Source: Pipra filicauda (lineage: Eukaryota > Chordata > Aves > Passeriformes > Pipridae). From it: a stretch of 64,000 bases of DNA. The stretch lies in NCBI RefSeq assembly GCF_003945595.2, contig NW_024104362.1, positions 1,178,001 to 1,242,000 of the forward strand, written 5' to 3'. Position numbers and translations under genes: made by a program. Below are positions 47,069 to 60,205 of this stretch, piece by piece. Within the stretch, counting starts at the first letter, position 1. Each line of letters starts with the position of its first letter. Under the pieces are notes generated by a model. That model ran no database searches. It worked only from the letters and a program-made list of their open reading frames with translations, and was not told the origin of the DNA.

Positions 47069-49234
47069 TAACTGTTCTCAGTGGGATACATCTTTCAAAA
47101 CCAAACCAAGTCCATAAATCCTCATCTGTATTCTTATGTTTTTATCAAAGAACCCTCTCCCATAATTTCAGAATTTGTCTTAATTTTCTACAGACTTCCC
47201 TCTTTCTTATGATCCTGAATGGGTTTCTATCCTGCCTAAGTGACTACCTCCTTCTCATCTTTGACTGTGATTCCCAGTCTTTGACTTCCCCTTGCTAAGC
47301 TATGTAGTAAAAGCCAGACTCCACGCCCAAAATGGAACACAGAGGGTGAAACCGCAGCAAGCTTGACTGCTATGGACCTCTCTCTCTCTCTCTCTCTGTC
47401 TGTCTCTCTCATTCTATATGCATATATATACACACATATACATATAGAGACATATGTACATTCTCACTATCAGTATTCCATTCTGCTCAGCCAGAGAGGG
47501 GAGCAGGGTGAGGCCGCTGTGCTGTGCGTTTGTGTGAGTGATGTGCAGTTAGCTGGATGACTAGTTGCATATATTTCATAATATGTACAATGCATACATA
47601 TGCTCTGTATCTGCCTGCTGGGAGCCTACACTCAGCCTTGTTACCGGCTGAACCCAGGCTGTGGAGCTGCAGCAGACTCACCTCTCTCGAGCTGCTGGAT
47701 CTGGCCTGTTTCTTCTGACATTCTCCTCTTTACTCTGGGCTTAGTTTGGGAGCTGATAACAGTGCATTTTTTTGAGAGCCTTCTCATCCCTTCACTGAGA
47801 TGATCTGTTTCAAATTCTTAAAAATGTGGAACTTTCTGCGTTGGTAGCTATAAGTAGAACAAGCTCTGATATAAGAAAATAGGTTTGATTTAGGAGCATT
47901 TATAATCTCTGCCCTCTTTAGCACCACTCTTGTCCCCTCCACTAGAAGCAATTACCTTACTGCTTTTGTCTCTCTGTTTATCTATCTGTGAATCCTTAGC
48001 ATATAAAGACCTAGTGCTGTCATATGGGATTGCAGCCCAAAGTAGAAACAAAAAACAGCAGAAAAATTAAATTCACTGCTAAAACTCCTAAGTAACTTTT
48101 CAGTTCTTATTCATGAGTTTTAATGGGTCATCACTCTGTCCTAGTCAGATGTTAGGAAAGTAGAAAGAATGCTTGTCTGCAAGGGAAATATGCTGTGAAA
48201 TCTGGAAATGCTCTTTCCAGCAATGGAAAACCAAAATGGAAGAGGAAACACAAGCTTGCCCTAAAGCCTCTGAAAACAAACACAGTTGTCTGATTGAACA
48301 GTTTTGTAGGTAGTCTGTGTCTGCCGGGGATTGGTTTGCAATTTTTTCTACGTTTATTTGATTCTTACCTGAACAAGAAAGTGAAGGTTCATTTTGACAT
48401 TCTCTGCACTCAAATAAAGGTTCAATGCTGCATCTAGGTCATGGTATCCAAGATGATGTAATGTGGTACTATTCCTCCAGCTTCATCTTTCAATGTAAAC
48501 AAGGGAGTATGATCGTCTGGCTGAAATTCTTTACTTGCTAAGCCAGTTGGTAAAATCTAAGGATTATTACCCTCTACCTCAAATCTTGTGAAGAATTTCA
48601 CTGTGCTCAAGTGCCACAAAAGAGCTAAGTTTCTTCTGTGAAAATGCATTATTTTTTTATGGTACTGTGGGAGTGAGTTAGCCTTAAAGAAGTAGAAATC
48701 AGCTGAGAAGTGTGATTTCAAGTGATATGATTTTGGAGATGATTTAGAATGGCTTCCTGTTAGCAGACTGCATTTTTATCTGCATCTTGCATATTTTAAG
48801 GATTATGCATATTATCAAGTATAGTTCTAAAAATGACAGATCAATTTATGCTCATAAATGTACCAGTTAATAAATCATGCACTGAACTAAATCTAGCTGG
48901 TAATGCCTAGTTGCGCTTTTTCAAAGGCAGATTAATTTACATCCTACAGTCACAGGATTATTAAGGAAAGCTGTAAGAAATCAGGATTTAGGTGGAGAAG
49001 TGTAAAAATGGGACAATTGGCTTGTCACAATAAATAGGCTACTTCAGTTCTAATTCACCCAGCTATTAGTTTGCTGCTAATGTGGAAGAATTTAGTCTAG
49101 TTTTCTTTTACTTTTTTTTTTACCAATTGTAAAGGAAAAAAAACCTACTCAGGACAAGTCAACTGAGCCATTAAAATTGTGACAGACCATAAAGTTGCAA
49201 TGATGGAATGGATCTTGCCTTCCTTTTTGACTTT
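47069..49234. other. Intergenic DNA with a simple-repeat patch
   Basis: Apart from the TC/AT repeat at 47379-47456, I see no recognisable feature. The patch 47480-47760 is somewhat GC-richer, but no gene or element could be supported. Confidence 0.45.
47379..47456. repeat. (TC)n plus AT/AC-rich compound simple repeat
   Basis: tctctctctctctctctc followed by tgtctgtctctctc and then tatatacacacatatacata-type sequence. Confidence 0.95.
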
Positions 49235-51065
49235 TTCAGCCTAAAAGTACTCTGTTCTTTCAACCCCTTTTTGCAGATTGTGTTTTCTAAACCATTTCCT
49301 TGTTAGTGCTGTCTTCCACATTTTCTTTGGAGTATTTATATCTTTCTGAAAGCGAGCTGCTGGAAACTGGACTCCAGTGGATGCCACTCTAGTGTCCTGG
49401 ACAGCAGGCTGGTTGCCTTCTGTTTCTTATGTGGCATAATCCTACATCCTTTCTTTGCAAGAGCAGCACACTGTTGACTTATATCCAGTTTTACACTCTT
49501 TATATACACCAGATCCTTTTTTGCAGCATAGCTGCCTAGTCACTTGTTTCCCTTGTTATACGTCTGCACCTGATTTTCTTGTAGTACTTCATAGGTGTTA
49601 TTGAATTTTGCCATATTGATCTGAGCCCATTTCACCAATTTATCAAAATTATTTTGAATTCTAAACCTACTCTCCAAAGTGCTTGCAGCCGCTCCCAGCT
49701 CAATTATCCACAAATGCTATAAGGAGCTTTTCCACTATTCATACTGTTCATGAAAACACTGATTGGACTTATATGTAGTGCAGCCTCATCTCGTCCCCAC
49801 TGAATATGATCTTCCAGTGTGACGCAACCTAGTGATAATTATGTTAAAAGGGGATCTTTTACCTGCTAGGCATCTGTGTTCAGTCAGAACCAAAATACCA
49901 GACACTGATAATTCTCATTGCCTTTTTCATTGGTTGGGACGATGCCATGGTAGACCATTTCCTCCTGCTTTTTCTCCTGAGAACCACTATGCCAAAACCA
50001 TTCCCTAGTTAAGTGTGCAGCTTGCTCTCTGCTTCTGCTGTGTTTACTGAAGGAGAAATGGCCAGTAAATGCAAACAGGTTAGTCATTTAACAGGTTTTG
50101 TCTCAAGAAATGGATAGTGGATGCCTAATGCTGCTTCATTGGTTTTAGGAACTTATAAATTGATTATTTAATCATTTACTTCAGTATCATTCTGCAAAAA
50201 AAAAGTTATGTTTACTAATTTCAAATTCCCCAGGTGTTTATTTTTCCTTTTCTTAAAGGTAAGATAAATATTTATCCTTCTCCTTCCCTTTCAGATTTTT
50301 TCTATACTCCATGAAGGCTAGAAGATAATCACTATCAATTCAAAGATTGCTTTGCTCTACGATAAATTTTCTCAAGCTTTGTGACTTGAATATATATTGC
50401 TTTCCTGAATTCCTAAATATTCTCTAAGGTATTCTTTCTCTAGTCTGGCCTATGTTCACAACCCTCTGTTGTTAACAGCAGTCTTGTGAAGCATCTGATC
50501 ATTATCAACCTTCTCATGAAAAAGGAAGTGAAAAACTGTGGGACATTTCTGCCTTTACTATGTTATCTGTTAATAGCTTAACTTCTCCATAAAGCACAAG
50601 ACATTTCACTTTGTTTTGCCATGCCCTCTAATACTTTTATATATTGTCTATCTGTTTTTTCTTGACTATCATTTACAAACTTAATATCCATTGCTGGATT
50701 TTATGCATTTAAGCTTATCCACTCCTTGTTTTCTTTGAGCTTGTTCTTCTTCCTTATTCACCCCAAGCAACTTTTTCCTGCTTATACTTTTTGGACAATC
50801 CTTGTTTGATTGCAAAATACTCAGAAAGCTTCATGTGAGCACAAATTAGTCCTCTCACATTTCCTATTTGGAATTGTTTAACTTTGATATAGTTTTATTT
50901 TGCACTGGCTACGGTCCTAAAATAATTTTCCCTATTATTGCCTTGCCTGGGATCTTATTAACCAAATACTGAGTTTACTTAAGTCTGCTTTTGTTTTAGG
51001 CTCATCATCAATTATTTTGTACTCTTATTCGTGCTATCTTGATTCAGAGAAATCATGAATTCTAA
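49235..51065 (-). mobile_element. Ancient CR1-like LINE relic, antisense, reverse transcriptase part
   Basis: Although heavily decayed, the minus strand follows the order of amniote (reptile-type) CR1 ORF2 over about 1.8 kb. On the + strand the antisense landmarks include ctggactccagtggatgcc (about 49369), acactgttgacttatatcc (49468), ttgaattttgcc then caccaatttatcaaaatta (49600-49650), and ttcatgaaaacactgattg (49748). Further on come cttataaattgattatttaa (about 50153), atgttatctgttaatagctta (50561) and actgagtttacttaagtctgc (50969). All coincide with conserved stretches of the older CR1 seen in turtles and crocodilians, in the right order and spacing. No frame is open. It is much older than the other CR1 copies here. 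Confidence 0.75.
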
Positions 51066-53035
51066 AGAAATAAAAACTACATTTCCTGTTGCAGGAACTA
51101 TGGTTTTGAAAAAGCTGGGGTGTCTTTTTTTAAAATGTTCCTGCTGGGGCATCATGCTACTGAACAGGATTAATCTGCCATGGTATTTTGTGATACCAAA
51201 CACAAGAGAGAAAGAGGATGTTTTATAATGTGATAGTCTGCTGAAAAGTGCCAACTCTGCATTATGAAGAATGGTCTAGGAAGGGGCTAATAATAAAAAT
51301 GGCATTCTATTTACACGGTAGGGGAGGTTTTGGCATATGTGTTAGGAAGAATGTTATTTCAACTCCTATTGAAATACAACCATTCCAGTGCAGGCAGAAT
51401 GCCTGTATTATAAGATTGAAAGCAGTAGAGCCATTAACAGAAAGGATGAAATTCCAAAGTAACGCTTTGGAAAAGCGTTACTTGCAGTTCACAGATTATT
51501 GTATTTGAAACTGACCAGGAGTTCAGCTCCTCCTTCTGAAAATGGATTTTATTTATTGATAATTCATATTAGAAAATGAGTTTTTGCATTCAAATGTACC
51601 ATAATTATTATGTGTTGAAAGCAGTGTCGTTTTGTCTAAACGTAGAGGAAGAATTCATAGCTGAGTCTGTAAATAGGGCATTATTTCTGGCAGGGAATGT
51701 ATGAACTCCTGGAGAACTTACAGTGCTTCACTCTGGGAATGAGAGGACCATGTACCTTATGGCAGTCTGCCTGCCTTAGGATCGATCTGACCGGGCTCAC
51801 TGTCTCACTATGCCCAAAACTCAGTTATGAGCAAAAGGCATTCACATCATATATATGGAGCTAAGAATTTATTTCTAGCCTAGTTATTGTTTTAACAGTC
51901 TAATAATGCAAACTAAGACAGAGGATCTTCATTGGTTCATTTGTGTTGTCCTCACCCTTTCAGTATCCCACAGGCCCAAAGCTGACCCTTCAATTCTTCT
52001 TAAGAAGAATGGAGAAAGAAACTATAAGAAGTCATCAGACTCCTGAAGTCTTTCTCAGATGGAACATGTTTCTTTGTCAGTCTTGCATCTGCTTATATTT
52101 ACTTTTTTATATTTTCTTCACACAGACTTCTTATATATTGCTAATTTTAATAGTTGCCAGATTATTCTGTTTTTTTCTGTTCACTTTTTCCTTTATAATT
52201 AGTGTCACATTACCCGTGAGGCTGCACTTGTATAGTGACTGCTTGTTGATTGTCATTGGCATTTACAGTCTGGGACTGCAGATTAACATTTCAATTTTTT
52301 CTCTGAGTCCTAGATTGTTCAATCCACATACTTGTTGGCATGAACTAAAACAAAGTTGAAGAAACTTTTGACAGTAGTTGCCTCACTCCTAGACAATTGA
52401 TATAATGTCTAAGCCATGCCAAGACAAGCCCTGGCAAGTTCTTAGACCCTGCACTGCAAGAGCAATACAAAGACTTTTGTTAATAAGGGCAAAATTGTAT
52501 TTACTGGGCTGCTTTCTTTCTCAACAAAGGGAATGTGGTGTGACTAGACTCCTAGTTTGATCCAGTTAAATGGTGCTAAATTGATCTATGCCATGTTTTC
52601 TGTTCTTTTAGGACTTTATGTGCACCATTTCTGTTTTTTCTAACAGCATTTCAGTTCCTCAATTTAAAATGCAAATATTTCCTGGACTGTAATTTAATGG
52701 CCCTTGAGGATGTGTGTCTCATTAACTACTGATATTACTAAATTGCTAGTATGGGGAAGGTCCTAAAATAAGTTTGTTGCTTCTGTTTTTGGCAACTTAA
52801 TTGTTTGGTACAATATTTAGAGACATCAATATAATCTTTCCTTTTCCAGCAGTTATTTGTGTTTAAGGTACTAAAAGAACTAATGAAGCACTGGGAAACA
52901 GCATATATTGCAGCTGACTGATTTTATTTGGGAGTTCTGAAATAGGTAATAAAAGAGCAAGTCTGTTGAATCACTTTGTCATACTGTATTAATTTATCTT
53001 GGGTAATGGAACTGCAAATGGTGGAATGCACTATA
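51066..53035. other. Intergenic DNA, nothing recognised
   Basis: Holds a perfect hairpin (listed separately) and a T-rich 138-codon frame at 51943-52359 that has no domain or supporting context. Confidence 0.5.
51457..51483. repeat. Perfect 12-bp inverted repeat with 3-base loop
   Basis: aagtaacgcttt (51457-51468) and aaagcgttactt (51472-51483) are perfect reverse complements around gga. Each arm retains a CpG, which is uncommon in this AT-rich region. Confidence 0.95.
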
Positions 53036-53229
53036 ATTTTTTTTGGCAGTTATAAAATGCATTTTATCTAAATACTCAGCAAAGAAACTATGAGAAACCT
53101 TAAATCCTCATCTACTGTAGAATTAGTTATTACTTCTCATCTTGCCTTTGACCATGAAAATCAGCCAAGAGTCAGATGGGCACTGTTATATTGCTACAGT
53201 ATATATATCTGCTGAAATGTTTCTTATAC
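53036..53229 (+). repeat. Unclassified diverged direct repeat, copy A
   Basis: Aligns with 55103-55295 in the same orientation over about 190 bases. Shared words include ttttggcag, atgagaaacc, aatcct, acttctcat, cctttga, gaaaatca and ttcttatac, in the same order. Identity is roughly two thirds to three quarters by eye. Confidence 0.7.
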
Positions 53230-53540
53230 CTTTCAATGGTGCCATTGTTATGTAGTTATGCAGACGTGCTACTGGCAAATGAGGGGTAGATGAGCTGGGA
53301 TCTACCCTAACATACCAGTATAAAAATCAGATTTAAGGGAAGGAAAATGAAAACAAAAATATCATCAGCAAGTGTAAAATGGGAGGTCATAGGCTCATGG
53401 AGAGTCTGCTGTGCCTGGGAAGGACTGTGTACAACAACTGTCTCTGTGGTGACTGCTCTCTTTTGAGGTTCTGCAGATAGAGGAGGAGCCCTGTGAACTG
53501 ATCTCTGTTTTGGGTCGAAAGTTCCACCAGAGAATATAAC

Positions 53541-53811
53541 AGAATCATAGAATAGTTTGGGCTGAAGGGATCGTAAAGATTACCTGGTTCCAACTCCCAT
53601 GCCATGGCCAGTGATACTTTCTACTAGATGGGGCTCAAAGCCCCATCCAACCTGGCCTTGAACACGTCCAGGGGTGGGACATCGACGATTTCTCTGGGCA
53701 ACCTGATCCAGTGTCTCACCATTCTCACAGTAAAGAATTTCTTCTTAATATCTAACCTAAACCTGCCCTCCTTAAGCTTCAAGCCATTCCCCCTTGTCCT
53801 TGTAATATCTA
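53541..53811 (-). mobile_element. CR1 LINE 3' end, antisense, with terminal repeats
   Basis: The + strand starts with the reverse of the terminal repeats (agaatcatagaatagtttgg) and continues ggctcaaagccccatccaac, ctggccttgaacacgtccag, ctctgggcaacctgatccag and acagtaaagaatttcttctta. This is a well-preserved CR1 3' end, cut off after cccccttgtcctt. Confidence 0.95.
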
Positions 53812-55102
53812 AGGGACAAGAATTTCTAAGGGAAGAGTGTTTCATTTTGTGTTTAGTTCTACATCTCCTTTTGTTTCGGATCACTGATAAACCCAAAAAA
53901 GGAAGGACTTCCATGTCAATAGCTGAAGGGTTAAGTTTCCTACGGTAAGTGTAGAGTTCCTTCTGGAGGCTGCAGGCTTAATTCTGTGTGAAGATAAAGC
54001 CTTTTTCTACCTCTAAAGCTTCAAGAAAGGAAACCCATTAGAGCTATGAAACAATTTACAGTTAGGATGCAATTGGACCGGGAACAAAAAATAACTTAAT
54101 CATTAAGGCAACCATAAGAAAGGTTGTCATATTCTCTGCAGAAACAAATGGGGTTTTGTTGGGCACCCCTAATGGTTCTAGAGTCTGACTTATAAGATAT
54201 ATTATTGTACATCCTTACATCTTATTTTTATGCACATGTTTACCAGTTATACTAGTTTTTCATTGTATCTGTAGTAATATACAGTTTCTAAATGACTGTA
54301 TGGAGTAATTCTATTCAATGTGGCATGTACACAAGTACAACAACTTTTCTGAGAGTGAATATCAACTTTTTTAATAAAAGAAACAACCTGAAAAGGGTAC
54401 ATGAAGATGTTTAAAAAAATCCTTGAAATCAGACGTGAATGAACGCTACCTCTGTAGCTATAAATGCTGGCTGAAACACATTGTACTCTCCTTGTCTCTC
54501 TTCCTAGCCTCCCCTTATTAGGAAGACAGTACTACTGATTCGTTAAAACAGAGATGCTTAGCTTCTAGTTTAACACTGGTAGTTTTTATTAAAAGGAAGG
54601 GCTCAGCTAGTGTTCTTATACTAATGGTTAATGAGCTGATATGTCTATAATCAGAGGAGAGAAAGGTACCAAATGTACCTATAATGTTACATGGGTGAGT
54701 TATTAGCCATTTTTAACTACTGTGTTCAGTACATTGGAGTAGAATCAACGAGATGACATGCACTTAGCAGTAGGGTATTTATATGGAAAGTAATCTTGAA
54801 ATATAATTGGAAATAAAAAAATCTACTAATGTCTTATAATATGTTAACAGGGTCTTAACACTGAGTTGTTGAATGATGTAAGTAGAAGGTAATAATGAAG
54901 TCAGAGGTTAGAATGTTATTGGCAGCCATATGCATGGATATGAAAACACACCCAAAAGTCTAATTGCCTGCAGCAGACCTGCACGTGCTGACTCAGGGTG
55001 AAAGGTAAACATTGTGTCACGTCATAGAGAATTTTTAAGGATATGTTCTATTTTCTTCTCTAGTTGCTGCAGCAATACAGGTGGAAATTTTATCACATGC
55101 TG
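53812..55102. other. Intergenic DNA between the two copies of the direct repeat
   Basis: AT-rich, nothing recognised. Confidence 0.5.
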
Positions 55103-55295
55103 CAGTTTTTGGCAGCAGCAAAACGCATTTCTAAAATATTCACTAAGAAGAGGATGATGAGAAACCCTGAATCCTAATTTACTGAGGAGTTTTTTATGAC
55201 TTCTCATTTTACCTTTGACTGTGAAAATCATTCAAGAATAAGATGGCTACTCCTCTGTTTGCTATTTCATATATTTCTACTATAATTCTTATACA
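55103..55295 (+). repeat. Unclassified diverged direct repeat, copy B
   Basis: Partner of 53036-53229, about 2.07 kb downstream in the same orientation. The flanks do not align. Either an old tandem-type duplication or two copies of an unnamed interspersed element. Confidence 0.7.
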
Positions 55296-58200
55296 AATAA
55301 ATTGTATCCTGTGCTGGGTTATACAAAGCTCATATTAATGAATGCAGAGCTAATAACAAGGACTAATTCACTGTACAGTGAGTTAACTCTCATGGGGCTG
55401 TGATACCTCCATGGTATCTGTTAGTGCCAGGATGATGTTTAACAAACTTCAGTGTTACCACTGTCTTTATCCATAATACCCTGAAGACTTAAGCAGATGG
55501 CCACAGGTGCTTAACAACATCCCTTAACAACAACTAGTTACACCTCAGACTACTCCTGAAACCAGGATCACTGACAATCCTTGATTAAAACCAGAGTGCA
55601 GAGGAAGGGTTACTGCTGCCTTTTGAACTCACCAGACAGATCGGGGTTTCTCTTGGCCTTCCTAACTCCTTTTTGGACAACATTTAGGACAGAACTAAAT
55701 GAAGCTTTACAGATGTCAGGCTGAATTTCCCCTCTTGCCATCAGGGGAATCCTTCTGGTTTAACAGGTCACAAATTAATGCCCCAGACTGGAAACAATTG
55801 TCACAATTTCAGCCAAGAACAAAAACCAAGTTTTTTGCCCACATGGCTATCTAGTGAAGATGGTTAATAAAAGCAAGAACAGCAGCATTAGTGGCTTCCC
55901 CAAACTATTGTTTAGAGTTCTTCTGAGGCACTCTTTGTTCTTGTCAGGCTGGGATAGAAGGCTTAATAGTGGGGAACATATTGCAAAAATAATCCACTTG
56001 ACTTTTGCTAAGCCACTAAAGCAGTCAGCCAGAAGTGAACGTTTCTTGAAATGTTGTCATATTTATAGTAACAAGCAATACATTTAAATAGCAGAGGAGT
56101 CATAAAGGAAGCTCGGTATTAAGAGTTTTGGAGCAGAAACTAAATTAGGCTTAACTAAATTATTTCCTCCCATGATTTTTACATTCGTTCCCATAACTGC
56201 TTCTTTTGTGCAAGGAATGTATCTAAATCTGAGGATTGTATGAACTCACCTATACAAAACCTTCCAAAGACAAGTCAGGAATGACTGCCTCACAAACAAG
56301 TATCTTGAATGTATTTCCTAGTCCTGTGAGTACAAATGACTGTGGCTATGTAAGACCAAAAAAGCCCTTCATCTAAATTATCTAGTTGGTGAAGATTTTC
56401 AAGTTTAAGAGTTCCTTCTGAGTGCCAGGTGGATATCACCTTTAGGAAAAAGAAGAGAAGGAATAGTCTCTGGATGCAGGCAAATTAATTCAGAACTTCC
56501 TGCTATTGCAGTCTAAAACTTTACAGTTTTCTGCCATAGCCCTGTACTTTGTGACTGCCTTTTTTTTTTCTTTCCACCCTAAATTTAGTCACGGTCACTT
56601 TGTACTCATTTGTTATCCCTCTGTTCTGCTAAAGCATATTATTATAACCTCTGTTGGGCTAGGTTAAACAAATCTCCTTTTCCCTCATCATCATAGTCAC
56701 CATACTTTGAAACAGTTCTAGTTTGAATGTATTTTTCTTAAGCATGACTGATTACAATTATACTGAGAATCCAGATTTCTCATTTTAATTTAGTTTCCCT
56801 AATGAAAATTTAACTGACTCAATAGATTTAACCTTCTACATGGTAATAATTTGGAGTCCTCCAAAATTTGGATAATAAAACCTGGGAAATAGATCTTAAA
56901 GATATTTTCTTCAGAAAGCTCAAGGAATTTGCTCTCTGATCTCTCAAAATGCTGAGTGCTTAACCCTGATACTCTAAATTGCTATATCTATTTAAATATT
57001 TATATAATTGATGCCTGTCTATCTCCTTAATAAAGTTTTTATTTTTAAATATATTGTCTTCTAGGTAAATAATGGAATTCTTGGTTTGTTAATAACACCA
57101 CATGACTTGGAAATGGCAGACAAAAAAGAAAGAAGAACCCCATGTTTTGGAATGGTGCTAACTTAATGGTTCAAAATCAAAACACTGCATTCTAGCACAT
57201 TACATGGACACTGTGGAATAAAAACATTTGACTTTTCCTGACCTAAACTAAGATGGTGTCTCTCTGTCAAAATTGCTTTAATTTTATTGAACTGTAGTGA
57301 AAGAGATGATTGGTAAACTGAAGATTTAACTCTTGTTCTGAAGAGATCTGAATGTCTAAAACCTTGTCTGGGATGGACAAAGACTGTCAAAATGAGAAAA
57401 AAGGGAGCTGGACCACTGTGTTATAGAGATAATGGGGTTTGGCCCAGGAAAATGTTTGCTCTCTAAGCATTGAACCACTACTTGCAAACACCAGTTGAGT
57501 CATTTCTCTGCACATATATATATATATAGTAAACCAAACAGTTAATATGTTATTATTTAATTGTTATTTATGATGTTGTATGATATGTTAATTTACTTTT
57601 CTGTGTTTCCTCATTTGGAATTCATACTCCTAGCTATTAGACCAAATGCTGGATTATAGCATAAAATTCATCCTTACGTCCTATACTTCATACACTTTCC
57701 TCATATCCTCTATGAATTCTACCTTAGCGTCTAGAATAGACTAGAGTAGAAGAGATTTTTTTTTTAGTATCCATATCCAGACTAAATGGGAGAAAGTTAT
57801 GACAAAATCTAGATGAGCCCAATAGAATAAGAAGCAACCCAGACTGTTTTGTTTGTTTAGGGATGGAAAGGTAAATAGGGAAGAAATATATTGCTTCTTC
57901 TTCATATGAAATTAGTCTAATACTATCACTATCTCCTTTCTGATCAGGTGAATTCACAGAACATACAACTGCAGTGGTAATGACAAATCTGAGTCATTTA
58001 AATCAAATAAATCAATTGCTGTCTTCCATTACTTCAAATTGAATATCACGGGAGAAGGTTTTTCTGACAAGTGGGTGCAAAAAACCAGTTGACAACTTCT
58101 CAGAAGTTAAGTACACTGGCAAACTTGTTGAGTATTATACTGTATCTGAGACAAGAAAACCATTCCATGAGCTTTATTTTCTCTGTAATGAACTGTAAAG

Positions 58201-59608
58201 ATTCTTGATTTAATGATTTTGATACAAGAGAGCTTTATTTATCCTTTTTAAACAATTTTCCTTGAAAGTTGTCTCCTCAGATGCAGGAGGAACACAGTAT
58301 ATGCTTTGAAGAATTGACAAATCAATAAAAAAAAAGAAAAAGTACATTTGTTACATGATTTCAAAATCATCAAGATTGATATTGTAGGAAAGAATGAGAT
58401 ACAGCTGTAGGATGTGATTTGAAATAGCAAGAAGTTCCCCACTGAAAGGTGATTAGCAGAAGTTGTTATTAGGGTGAGACAGTGAAGAGTAATCTTCATT
58501 GTTTTGGTCAAATGACTGGGTTAAACAGAGTTGAGGAAGGTATGCTGCTTCACTGATCTCTCCTTTTCTACTTCACACCTATGGGGGTGAGTTTTACAAG
58601 AAAGGAAAAAAGGGGTGAAAAAATTCCTTTTCCTTCTTTTACATGGCCTCAGAATTTTCAAACTGGGAGCCAATAGAATCCCTTGGAACTGTGGGTTTTG
58701 CTGGAGTATTTTAAAATTGTAAAACTGAAATTAATTGGATATTTTCCTCTGAGATGTGTTTGTTTTAGTGCGTGATCTGCCTTGAACTAAGTTGTGTGCT
58801 CAGTAAATGCCTGATAGTGAGCAAGCTGCTGGGAGATGATAAACACAGCACTTCAGCTGATATTAACAAAGTCAGTCTGGGTCAGTCACTGTTAGTGTCT
58901 TGTCTGAAAAATACCCCTCCACTGGCCTCAGCACAGTAGTGCCAGTACCTATATCTCTGGAAGGAAATGTGAACCAGCCTGTTGTCTTCCTCCCTGTCCT
59001 AAATGATTGAGTACTTCATGTTTCATCATTCAGCAACACTCGTGTCTTGTCACTTCCCAGTGCAGAGGCCTGATATCAGTGACAGAGTAGGAAAGAAGAT
59101 ATCTTCCTACTTCAGAGATCCAAGAAAGAGCCTCAAACATTGCAAAATTGAGACTCATGTTTTTGAAAACTGACAATCATTCGATAACAACTGGGTAAAG
59201 AAGACACCTTATTAAGTTACTTGATAAATTGTGCATGTATTAACTGCTTTCTTTCATGTTTCATTAATGTCACCAACTTTTGTACACAAATGGATAATAT
59301 TTTTTATCACAGTTCAGGAAAAGTAATTTCTTCTGGTTTCTTCTCTGGGATTCATTTTGCAGAAGGAGTGTTTTTTCCCCAAGAAATTTTCTTTCCTTTT
59401 CCTTCTTTTAGAAGGCTGTAGTTTACGAGGACCATTACTCTGTGGTTCCTTAAATTGATTTTAGGAACAAGGCAAACTGTCCAAAATGGCTGGACGGTCC
59501 ATATTCTCTCTTTTTAGTTTGAAAGAAATTTGGTTTCACTCTCCTTTTCCCCTCAATTTTGTAAAACTTAAGAAGAAAAATGGAGAAGGGAAATTTAGGT
59601 TATACAAG
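55296..59608. other. Intergenic DNA, nothing recognised
   Basis: AT-rich with an (AT)7 tract at 57514-57528. No exon, RNA gene or named repeat supported. Confidence 0.5.
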
Positions 59609-60205
59609 TGTCCTGGTTTTGACTGGGGTAAAATTAATTGTCTTTATAGTGGCTAGTATGGGTCTATATTTTGAATTTTTGTTGACCACAGGGTTTATAA
59701 TATAGGGATGTTTTTGTTATTGCTGAGCAGTACTTACACAGAGACAAGGCCTTTTCTGCTTTTTGTACTTCCACAGTGCGAAGGAAGTTGAGGGTGTATA
59801 GGCAGCTGGGAGGAGTCACAGCAAGGACAGGTGGCCCCAAGTGGCCAAAGGGATATTTCACACCATATGACATCACGTCAGTGTATGAAGTGGAGGGAAG
59901 AAGGAGGAAGAGGGGGGATGTTTGGAGTGATGGTGTTTCTCTTGCTGAGCAACTGTTACAGATGATGAGGCCCTGCTCTCCTGGAGATGGCTGAACACCT
60001 GCCTGCCCATGGGAAGAAGTGAATGCATTCCTTTGGTTTATTTCATTTGTGTGCAGGGCTTTTGCTTTCTCTATTAAACTGTCTTTATCTCAACTCATAA
60101 GTTTTCTGGCTTTTACCCTTCCAATTCTATCCCTGATCCTGCTGGTGGTGGATTGAGCAAGCGGTGGCATGCAGCTTGGTTGCTGGCAGGGGTGAAATCG
60201 CAACA
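59609..60205 (+). mobile_element. Avian ERV solo LTR, second copy of the same broad family
   Basis: Starts TGTCCTGGTTTTGACTGGGG at 59609 and ends ggttgctggcaggggtgaaa, then tcgcaaca at 60205. It shares the internal block ggccaaagggatatttcaca, a near-palindromic tgacatcacgtca at 59868-59880, and ctattaaactgtctttatct, containing ATTAAA at 60073-60078, with the family seen at 42148. It differs from that copy by lacking the ATT run and in the central region, so it belongs to another subfamily. No coding region or primer-binding site follows, and no clear target-site duplication was found. Confidence 0.9.

Noticed and set aside
51943..52359. 138-codon + strand frame rich in Leu, Phe and Ile
   Set aside because: Hydrophobicity follows from T-rich DNA; no domain, splice signals or repeat context support a gene.
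42148..60205. One large provirus bounded by the two + strand LTRs
   Set aside because: The LTRs are different subfamilies 17 kb apart, with CR1 and unique DNA but no gag or pol between them.
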